Below are positions 56,787 through 64,000 of a stretch of 64,000 bases of DNA, piece after piece. How positions within the stretch are numbered: position 1 is the first letter of the stretch; every line of letters begins with the position of its first letter. The notes under the pieces were generated by a model, which had not been told where the DNA came from, made no database searches, and was given only the letters and a program-made list of their open reading frames with translations. Origin of the DNA: Nannobrachium achirus (Eukaryota > Chordata > Actinopteri > Myctophiformes > Myctophidae); NCBI GenBank assembly GCA_963921795.1, contig OY997644.1:2906254-2970253 (forward strand), read 5' to 3'. Both the position numbers and the translations under genes were made by a program.

Positions 56787-57720
56787 AGCACCGCGTTGTC
56801 AGCTTGTAGATTTGTGGGGCTTTTTAAAAAGCCAGTTTGGAACAGGGGGGCTGAGGCCAGAGGCTAGAGCTATTTCAGGGTTTTTTACACGATTAGGACT
56901 TCTAATTCAAATGTCAGGATACGCGGTGGCACTGGGTGTCATCAGGCAGTAGATTACTCTAATTTAGAATTCCCCATTAAGTGCTTATAATACATTGATA
57001 CCGTGCTACAGCTCCAGTTTATGGATGGGTCGCGGGCATCATTTGTGCAGTGCTGTGACATTTGAGGTATAAAAAAAACACAAGCAAGAGTTTCAGTTTC
57101 AACCAGCAGTAGAGCATGGTTGAGGCGTATACAAACACTGCCACCAAGTGGTCTGTTGGTGCATTGCAGGACAATCTGTCTGGATGGGATGAATGCTCAT
57201 GGGTTTTCAAGACTGATGTGTTTTATAGTGGAAGCAGGACACAAATCTTTTGGAAATTGAAGGAATGCAATCTAAAATAAATAAATAATGTGTACATATT
57301 CTCAATACCTCCCAGGGGTCCTTGGAGCGGTTCCATGGGGTCCCCAGCTATAGTTAATTATTTATATGTCACCTATTCGAAAAATAGCAGATCTACAAGC
57401 TTGCAGATCTGCCACTTTTGAAAGATTCTGAAAAGATATTGAACATTATTGGAATGTTTTGAATACTGTTTTAACATACATCTTATCATCTGCATGGGGT
57501 CCCTGGAACAAGACCTTTTAAGATGAGGGTCTGCAGCCAAATACAATACATATCAATGTGGGGGTCCTTGAGATGAAAAAAGTTTGAGAACCACCGACTG
57601 ATCTACTGTGTGTTTACTGAATGTGTGTGTGTGCATGCCTGTTTATCTCTGTGCTGCAGACGCTGTGCACTCAGTACAGAGAGGATCCGAGGACCAGGGA
57701 CGTGCTGGCCATTGGGAAAA
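56787..57720. other. No gene; cassette remnants and hAT fragments
   Basis: Right-half cassette at about 56791-56812 (CGCGTTGTCAGCTTGTAGAT). A miniature cassette at 57378-57420 (AAAATAGCAGATCTACAAGC, TTGCAGATCTGCCACTTTT). The text near 57540-57595 ends TTTGAGAACCACCG, a decayed hAT terminus. No coding exon seen. Confidence 0.5.
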
Positions 57721-57890
57721 TCGGCTGTTTTCACTAGTTTAAATCATTTTTAAAATGATAAATACAAAACAAACGGTTTTGGACCCGACAAGGTTTCCAC
57801 CCGACAACAACAAAATATAACTCATGTAATTGGCCCACTGGCTTGTCACTTGTCATGATCTGAAATGACAAATCTTTGAGTAGCAGCAGC
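57697..57890. mobile_element. Truncated copy of the CAGGGACGTGCTGG hAT family
   Basis: Starts CAGGGACGTGCTGGCCATTG like 41468, then jumps directly to the right-hand half (ATCGGCTGTTTTCACTAGTT). The deletion removed the left half and left arm of the cassette. Ends near GTAGCAGCAGC, before a T-rich stretch. No right terminus. Confidence 0.7.
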
Positions 57891-57965
57891 TTTTTTTCTT
57901 TCTTTTTTTTTAGAATCGAAACTCACACATTTCTGGCAGCAATTAGCGATGGATGAACTGAGGAA

Positions 57966-57966
<1 letters not shown>

Positions 57967-58034
<68 letters not shown>
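57967..58034. repeat. (CT)n microsatellite
   Basis: About 33 CT units. Confidence 0.95.
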
Positions 58035-58038
<4 letters not shown>

Positions 58039-58084
58039 ATTAAGCCTACTTGATTCATTTAACAATAAACATCCAAAAAGACTG

Positions 58085-58280
58085 CGACAGGTGCTGAACC
58101 AAAAAACAGAACAGTAGAAAAGAAGAGAAGGTCCGCACACTGTCTGGAAGCTCCCCAAATCAATGTATTAATTAGAGTCAGCGGAAATAAAAAAAAACAA
58201 CGTTTCGGCCTACATTGGCCTTCTTCAGTTTACACCTGATGAAGGCCAATGTAAGCCGAAACGTTGTTTCCGCACACGAT
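58085..58280. mobile_element. Penelope-like element terminal remnant
   Basis: CAACGTTTCGGCCTACATTG then GCCTTCTTCAG is inverted as CTGATGAAGGCCAATGTAAG then CCGAAACGTTG. Paired GATGAAGGC...CCGAAACGTTG motifs are typical of the terminal repeats of vertebrate Penelope-like elements. The arms span about 58171-58280. Confidence 0.65.
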
Positions 58281-58362
58281 GGGTCACCAGTTTCCATGTA
58301 CAAGACACCGCAGCACCGGCTCACAGGGAGAAGAGTCTATGATAAAATTAACGTGTAGCCTT

Positions 58363-58402
58363 CTATTGCTGTGCTGTGCTGTGCTGTGCTGTGCTGTGCT
58401 GC
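58363..58402. repeat. (GTGCT)n microsatellite
   Basis: Seven consecutive GTGCT pentamers. Confidence 0.95.
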
Positions 58403-58528
58403 TGACGTGGAAGGATGGCGGGAGTGCGTGCTGGTGGTGGAGGCACTTGCCCTCGCTTAAAACCTGAAGTTTATAAAACCGAGGATGGCAAGGTGATTGT
58501 GGAAGATGAACTTTAAAATTTTATTGTA

Positions 58529-59098
58529 GTGAAAATGAAGACACTCAGTCAGGATGAAATTGTTTTGCTGGTTACAAACAACTTTTCATCCCAGTGGATT
58601 GAGGAGTCTAAGCTACTGCTGTTTGAGCTCTGCCCGACCACTGCTCGCAATGTATTGCACAAAGGCACACAGAAAGATGTGAACAATGTCAAAGCCTGCT
58701 TAAAAGCTTTTAATGAACTCGGTGAAAATATTCCCCGTTTTGTATCGCACCACTTGGATGAGCTTCCATCTGTGGGTTTCGGTAATATGGACGCCTCGGC
58801 GCTGCTAAGCAGACTGGAACGCCTGAGCCAAGACGTTTCTGGTCTGAGAAGATCACTGGAGACCTAGACAGATGTGACGGTGAACCTAGGAGCTGTCGTT
58901 ACGGCCGTGGAACGCCGGGTGTCTGCGGTGGAGAAACACCGCCCTCCGGGCTCCGAACCTGGGACTGCTGACAACGCAGGAGAGGGGGGGCTAACCGGCC
59001 CTACTACGACAGGACGAGCCAGCCGGGGAGCCTCGGCTCCTAGTCCCGGCGGGTCTGGACTCCTGGAGCGCAAGTCGAGAGGAACCTACACTGGGTGA
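58529..59098 (+). pseudogene. ORF1-like coiled-coil protein of a retroelement, with one in-frame stop
   Basis: The frame from 58529 (112 codons) reads IVLLVTNNFSSQWIEESKLL, LFELCPTTARNVLHKG, NVKACLKAFNELGENIPRF and LLSRLERLSQDVSGLRRSLE, then TAG at 58865. The same frame continues with VNLGAVVTAVERRVSAVEKH and a Ser/Gly-rich tail. The INN.K.CL..FNE.G...PRFVS.HLDELP pattern is one I associate with N-terminal proteins of fish retroelements. The C-terminal half is a predicted coiled coil. Probably a decayed ORF1; which element it belonged to is not clear. Confidence 0.5.
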
Positions 59099-59237
59099 AA
59101 AGATAGATTATCGGACCGGTATACTACATTCTATGACAGTATATTCAGTAAATAAACCGGAGATAATCAGCCAGATATTCAGGAGTATTCAGTTCGGTAT
59201 ATAGCCGTTTTGTACCACTACTTAAGTATTCGTGAAC

Positions 59238-59529
59238 AAAGGTTACGTACGTAACCATGGTTTTCTTAGTTTAGGAGAAATGCACTCCTCTTGGGTTATC
59301 GCGCCTCCTAGCGTGCGATACAGAGCTACACATATGCTCCCGAAACGACAAAGTCGGAGGGTATGCCAGTCAAAACGCCCCGCCCCACCCAAGGGCATAT
59401 CACGCGAGACTGGCATGTGTACTTCCTCTTAACAACACCGTTCCTCTGCACGCATTATGCGCGCGAAGGGGCGTTTGAGGAGTGCATTTCTCCTAAACTA
59501 AGAAAACCATGGTTACGTACGTAACCTTT
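59238..59529. repeat. Perfect 53-bp inverted repeat at the DIRS 3' end
   Basis: Arms 59238-59290 and 59477-59529 are exact reverse complements (starting AAAGGTTACGTACGTAACC). GTTACGTACGTAAC is itself palindromic. A further partial direct copy, GAAATGCACTCCTCTTGGGT, is at 59550-59569. Terminal inverted repeats and internal complementary regions are expected for DIRS elements. Confidence 0.9.
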
Positions 59530-59893
59530 TGTTTTCTGTCATTTACTCGAAATGCACTCCTCTTGGGTCACATAAACCCCCGGAAGCGCACACCCTCAGT
59601 ACCCGCACGCCCCGCCTGACAGGAGACCACGCCACCGGCATGGCCCCCCACAGACGGAGCCCCGAGCCCACCGGACTCGAGAGCGGGAAGATATTAGAAA
59701 GGACCCTGACAGACCGAAATCCGCCTCATGAACTAATAGGCAGACCAGGTCCGCCTTATAAAACCCTGACAGGCTGTAGCCCGCCCTATTAACTAATAGG
59801 CCAGCTAGCAGCCGTTTTATAAGGAAACAGGGCCCCCCCCCTTTTACCGAGAGCAAAAATGTCTTGGTCTATAAAAAAGGGAGGAAAAAAACT

Positions 59894-60883
59894 TTAACTA
59901 GAGGAGGCGGCTACACCAAGGACCGAATGCGCCAACGAAGATGGAGCCACGTCCAAATGGTAAAAAACCACAAAAGTCGACCGAGTCGACCAGTTAGCCG
60001 CCGAACATATTTCCTGGATCGAGACACCCCTGGCCAGAGCCCAGGAGGTCGACATTCCCCTAGTGTCATGAGCCTTCAGGCCCTCAGGAACCGGGACATT
60101 AGCACAAGTATAGGCCATCTTAATGGCCTGCACAATCCACCTTGAAAGTGAAGCTTTAGCCACCGCTTTCCTTCTAGAACCACTTTTAAAAGTGACAAAC
60201 AGTTGGTTTGACGCTCTAATAGTCCTCGTCTTCTCACAGTAAATCCTCAAGGATCTTACCGGACAAAGACAATGTAAACGCTTATCCTCCTCCGAAGAAA
60301 ACGGAGGTGGATGAAAAGCCACCAACTCAGTCGGCTCATGGATAATCACACGGTTCTTTGGGACAAACGCCAAATGGGGTTTTAACAGAACCTTCTTGCC
60401 ATCCTCACAGAATCTCATGCACACCGGATCCACCGACAACGCATGCAGATCACTGACTCTTTTGGCTGTGGACAAAGCCAACAGAAGACTAGTCTTAAAA
60501 CTCAAAAGTTTTAAACTAGCCGACTCCAGAGGCTCAAAAGGCGGACGGCACAAACCGTCCAACACCACCCCTAAATCCCATGACGGGAACAAGGATCTAG
60601 TGACCGGTTTAAGCTGGCTCACGCCCGCCAAAAACTTAACCACTAGGCGGTGTCTACCCACCGTCCTACCCTCAAAGCCAACATGGCACGCTGACAGCGC
60701 CGCCAAGTAACCTTTAATAGTAGAAAAGGCAAGACCACTTTCTAGTTTTTCCTGAAGGAAATTCACAACAAGCTGGACCGGAGCTTCAAACGCCACCACC
60801 TGTGACGGCAGCTCCGCACACCAGTCCTCTAAAGATCCTCCACCTCTTATCATAAGCCGACCGCGTGGACGAAGCCCTAGCAC
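59894..60883 (-). pseudogene. DIRS tyrosine recombinase
   Basis: The 329-codon frame includes the catalytic set of tyrosine recombinases: Arg142 (STAKRVSDLHAL), His272 and Arg275 (AHDTRGMSTSWAL), Trp298 (NWSTRSTF) and the nucleophile Tyr308 (FVVFYHLDV). It would catalyse integration of the circular DNA intermediate through DNA strand exchange, in place of an integrase. The natural N-terminus, with SARASSTRSAYDKRWR, lies in another frame at about 60850-60905. The shift falls near 60830, so a single-base change separates the two parts. The catalytic domain itself is uninterrupted. Confidence 0.85.
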
Positions 60884-60925
60884 TTTGAATAGTCTGAACC
60901 GCCCCTGGTGTCAGACCCAAAGCGC

Positions 60926-61356
60926 TCAAAGACTCCCCTTCACGGGCCAAACCTGTAGGTCTAGCCGCACCGGGTCGGGATGGAAGATCTCTTGCCCTGC
61001 CTGCCGTAGCAGATCTCTGATTGGCGGCAGAACCATTGGGGTGTCGTAAAGGAGGGGAGTTATCTCCGACCTCCACACGCCCCACCCCGGAGCCACCAAC
61101 AACAGTCTGAGGCCGAACCGTCTGACCCTCTCCAAAGTCTGGGGGATCAGTTCCAACGGAGGAAACGCGTACAGCAGTTCCCTCAGCCAGTCGTGAGCCA
61201 GAGCGTCCAGCCCCAGCGGGGCGGTCCCCGTTGCCGAGAAGAAAAGTGTACACTTCGCGTTCTCTGCTGACGCCAACAAGTCGACTTGAGGTTGGCCGAA
61301 CCTGCTCCAAATCTGTCTCACCACCCCCGGGTGGAGGGACCAATCCGCATAACGGG
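60926..61356 (-). pseudogene. DIRS pol segment between RNase H and recombinase
   Basis: The frame contains LHPGVVRQIWSRFGQPQVDL, PLGLDALAHDWLRELLYAFP, LLLVAPGWGVWRSEITPLLY and EIFHPDPVRLDLQVWPVKG, the conserved region that follows RNase H in DIRS elements. It is offset from the RNase H frame at a run of eight C on + (61357-61364). Confidence 0.75.
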
Positions 61357-61740
61357 CCCCCCCCTGGACAGCAGATCCGCGCCACTGTTCAGAAGCCCCG
61401 GTATGTGCGACGCCTTGATCGACTCCAAACGTGGTTCCCACCACAGCGTCAGATCTCGCGCCAGCTGATTGAGAGCCGGAGAGGAGAGGCCTCCCTGCTT
61501 GTTGATGTAACACATGGTTGTAGTGTTGTCGGTCCTGACCAACACGTGGCAACCCTCTATGTATGGCAAAAAATGTTTCATCGCAAGAAACACTGCCTTC
61601 AATTCCAGATAACTGATGTGACGTTTCTGTAGCACGGAGTCCCAAACTCCCCTCACAGAACGACCCTCGTGCGTTGCGCCCCAACCACTGAGGCTGGCGT
61701 CCGTCGTGATCACTTTTCGTGACACCACTGCGCCCATACT
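61357..61740 (-). pseudogene. DIRS RNase H domain
   Basis: Reads ITTDASLSGWGATHEGRSVR, ISYLELKAVFLAMKHFLPYI, VLVRTDNTTTMCYINKQGG and ASHIPGLLNSGADLLSRGGP. The TTDAS, ELKA, RTDN and N..AD..SR motifs supply the acidic RNase H residues. The frame is shifted from the RT near a C5 run on + at 61743-61747. Confidence 0.8.
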
Positions 61741-62486
61741 GACCCCCTCAGTCTCAGTGTGTGCACACACCCTGGTGACACTTTGACCTTGCGTCGACCA
61801 TGAGATGAGTGGATCCTGAGCGCCAGCATCCACTTTTGAAAAGGTCTCATATACAGTCTGCCCAGCCTGAGCAGATGAATAGCCGAGGCCATAAGACCCG
61901 CCGCAATCATGCAGCGCTTGTACGTGACCATCCGGCCCACGCGAAAAGACTTCGCGCAGGCCACGATCTTGACTATTCGCTCTTGTGAGAGGCGAGCCGT
62001 CATATTGACTGAGTCCAGCGAGATCCCCAAAAAGATGGTCTGCTGTGATGGTGTCAACATACTCTTCTCGAAGTTTATGTTGAAACCCAGGGAGGTTAAC
62101 TGCGATCTCACCACGTCGGTGTGACGCGTCACCTCCTCCCTCGAGCTTGCGCTTATTAACCAATCGTCGAGGTACGTCGCAAGACGGATCCCCTGCTGTC
62201 GCAGGGGAGCAATAGCCGCTTGTGTCACTTTGACAAAAACGCGGGGAGAAAGAGAGAGGCCGAACGGGAGAACCGTGTACTCGTACACCTTCCCCTCGAA
62301 CCCGCACCTCAGAAATTTCCTGTGTGGGGGGTAGACTCCCACATGCTGGTATGCGTCCTTAAAGTCGAGGGACGTCCAATAATCGTTGACTCTGACTGAG
62401 CGCAAAAGCGCTACGTTCGTCAACATTTTGAAATTGTACTTTACTAGAAATTTGTTTAGGGCTTTTAGGTCCAGAATGGGCCTTAG
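61741..62486 (-). pseudogene. DIRS reverse transcriptase core
   Basis: Contains LRPILDLKALNKFLVKYNFK, WTSLDFKDAYQHVGV, FLRCGFEGKVYEYTVLPFGL and LATYLDDWLI with the catalytic YLDD aspartates, then FNINFEKSMLTPSQQTIFLG. The order and spacing match DIRS/Ngaro-type RTs. The preceding segment lies in another frame, separated by a run of eight C on + at 62487-62494. Confidence 0.85.
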
Positions 62487-62494
62487 CCCCCCCC

Positions 62495-63016
62495 TTTCTT
62501 TGGTACAACGAAATAATGAGAATAAAACCCCAGACTGAGCTGATCTGTGGGAACTTCTCTGATCGCCCCTTTTCTCAATAAAGAGTGAATTTCCTCCCTC
62601 AGAATCAAGGCGGCCTGCCCCTTTGCTTGTGTGAAAATCACTCTGTCTGATAACGGAGGCTGGGTTGCAAATTGCAGCCTGTATCCCTGCCTCACGGTTC
62701 GCAGAACCCAGGGACAAGGTTTGCATGCTTTCCATTGAGCCAAATGCCTCGCTAGAGGATTGTGAATGGGAGCTGACGTCAGTCCTAAAGGAATGTGATT
62801 GATTGGAATGTACGGAACGTGCATCCCAGGACACGACGTTGACGTCATAGGGGCCTGTATTCTCACCACATTTACTTCCTCTACTGAGGACGAGGGGAGA
62901 GCAAACACGGAAGTCAAAGGGACTCGTGACTGAGACACGTGACTTATTACCGAGCGCGACACCGCTTTGCGGTGACGAGAGGGCCTTACGTTTAAAGCCT
63001 TTATCTCCGGCGACAC
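62495..63016 (-). pseudogene. DIRS pol N-terminal segment
   Basis: The frame carries LARHLAQWKACKPCPWVLRT, VRQGYRLQFATQPPLSDRV, REEIHSLLRKGAIREVP and FYSHYFVVPKKGGG, the conserved lead-in to the DIRS RT. It runs straight up to the C8 tract, where the frame changes. Confidence 0.8.
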
Positions 63017-63094
63017 GTTTGTGTTGCACGGAGGGACAGTAGGCAGCGGAGGAGAGTGAAAAGGAACGCATTTTTGTAAACACGTCCTGTCTAG

Positions 63095-63440
63095 AGTCCT
63101 GTCTAACGGGATGGTGTTTTTTACTGGTGTTTCAGTCCGAGTGTGGGGAAAGGGTGCGTTCGGAAATGCGCACCGGACTGCGCGGGCGTTTATCGTGGGC
63201 TTGCCCAGGCCTTACGGCCTGGGCATAAATATAACGATTGCATTCACCACGGCTTCGTGCGGCGAGCACGGGGTGCTCTTCGCCCCCGTGCGGCCTGCGG
63301 CGCTCGGGGCGAAGAGCAGGACCAAGGTCCGCTGGCCTTCGCGCCGCTTGCAATGTCGTGGACAATAAAACGAGCGCACCCTTTCATACACTCTGACTGA
63401 ATCACCAGTAAAAAACACTCTCTCCCTGTCTAACATTGTT
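63095..63440. repeat. Imperfect inverted repeat upstream of DIRS pol
   Basis: About 65-bp arms at roughly 63095-63160 and 63370-63440 share TGTTTTTTACTGGTG, TCAGTC and AAAGGGTGCG in inverted order. The GC-rich interior has an additional GGCCTTACGGCC-type stem (about 63205-63225). In the coding direction this would place a large hairpin between the ORF1 region and pol. Confidence 0.7.
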
Positions 63441-63986
63441 GTCGCAGCGCGAGCTGGGACTGCTAAAGGAAGGACAGACAATTCCCTCTTCAAACCCTTT
63501 ACCAGCTTGGAGGGCGCCTTGGCGCCCTCCCGTGGAGAGGGGGAGGTGGAACACTCTCTGCTCTGAATTTGTATTACCTGAGGAGCACTGGAAGTCTGCT
63601 GCCCTCTGCTGGAATTCCCCATGTACATACCCTGAAAATTCAGACTTCCTTCTCTTTTTCATGCAATGTTGAGGAAGAGCTAAACCTTTTATTTTGGAAA
63701 TGCCCCATATGGGGGTTTCCCTGAAGGTTATTTGTGATTGATGTGGTACTGGACATGCATAATTCAGAGATGGATGTCCCCACGGGGGATTCTCCATTGT
63801 AGGTGCATTTTGAAAGAAGAGACCTTGTTTCACACACACACTCTTTACCTTGGAGAAAACATTTGGCACAGAAACAAAATTCACATTCACATTTGTATTG
63901 TGTAATTCCTCCACTCTCTGTGGCAGGATTAAAGGTGCACTGTGCTTGGGTGCCGGGGAGCCGTCCATGACCCTGTCCCCGTGCAC
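63402..63986 (-). pseudogene. DIRS upstream ORF region (gag-like position), not recognised
   Basis: A 194-codon open frame with no known domain. REGA.KAPSKLVKGLKREL-like text is found in an overlapping frame (63212-63628). Position upstream of pol suggests the ORF1/gag region, but frames are mixed and the end may be cut by the window. An AAGGGCGCCTTGGCGCCCT-like stem is at about 63509-63530. Confidence 0.35.
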
Positions 63987-64000
63987 CGAGGGTGAAAACG

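Larger units (their letters stand above)
52893..56790 (+). repeat. Composite dispersed repeat (GCTGCAAGCAGCGATAAAG to GGCTGGTGGAGACAA)
   Basis: The start (ATAGCTGCAAGCAGCGATAA) and the repeated phrases TGGTGGCGCTATAACAGGCC, GAATATGATATCGGACA and CTTGGCC define one family whose fragments occur at 8090, 13806, 25188 and 42030. A second start-like phrase at 54046 (AACTAGAAGCAGTGCTCTTC) shows two overlapping copies. Interrupted by the element at 54446-55913 and a LINE tail at 56185-56527. No coding frame is conserved. Confidence 0.65.
59238..63986 (-). mobile_element. DIRS-type tyrosine-recombinase retrotransposon (frameshifted)
   Basis: On the - strand the order is upstream ORF region (63986-63080), pol N-terminus and RT (63083-61740), RNase H (61710-61350), a connecting segment (61350-60930) and tyrosine recombinase (61000-59894). 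An inverted repeat lies at the 3' side. No integrase or aspartic protease is present. The reading frame changes between these segments, so the copy as written is not continuous. The high-coordinate end may lie outside the window. Confidence 0.85.

Noticed and set aside
59864-60145. Short + strand frames over 59529-61632
   Set aside because: They run antisense to the DIRS recombinase and RNase H frames, which have clear catalytic motifs.

Overview
The window is nuclear DNA of a ray-finned fish, most likely a teleost. It is AT-rich with spliced genes, long (CA)n/(GT)n, (CT)n and tetranucleotide microsatellites, L2-type, RTE-like and Penelope-like retroelements, a DIRS tyrosine-recombinase retrotransposon, and many short non-autonomous hAT elements. 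No prokaryotic gene organisation is present. The species cannot be named from the sequence alone.

Host genes are few. (1) At 15147-22037 on the + strand a complete 13-exon gene can be read through every splice junction to a 700-residue type I membrane glycoprotein: signal peptide, a teleost-type N-terminal extracellular region, a ZP module, a furin-like RRKR site and a transmembrane anchor. (2) At 28213-38883 on the - strand lie five exons of a PAQR-family membrane progestin receptor, closest to paqr5 (mPR gamma). The exon or exons for the first membrane helices and the last exon were not found. Two of its 5' splice sites sit inside tandem-repeat arrays. (3) A single well-formed but unidentified exon lies at 25969-26179 (-).

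Layout: 1-8.1 kb, L2 remnant, a 663-bp inverted-repeat element, a piggyBac-type element and hAT elements; 8.2-11.3 kb, a 1.3-1.4-kb unit in tandem carrying zinc-knuckle and aspartic-protease remnants; 11.3-15.1 kb, repeats and the promoter of the ZP gene; 15.1-22 kb, the ZP gene; 22-28 kb, retroelement fragments and the unidentified exon; 28-39 kb, the paqr5-like locus full of hAT insertions; 39-45.7 kb, a dense nest of hAT, SINE and TTA-target elements; 45.7-51.1 kb, a young LTR element lacking recognisable pol; a 200-N gap at 51098-51297; 52-58 kb, a composite dispersed repeat with a nested element holding a perfect 67-bp palindrome; 58.5-64 kb, an ORF1-like remnant and a DIRS element on the - strand.

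The most unusual signal is a short palindromic cassette with the core GATCTACAAGCTCACAACGC and its reverse complement. About 28 full or half copies occur, at the centres of several hAT-type foldback elements with different termini, inside the LTR element, and in intron 12 of the ZP gene. Outside the shared core the stem usually continues with sequence specific to the host element, as if the cassette settles at the apex of pre-existing palindromes.
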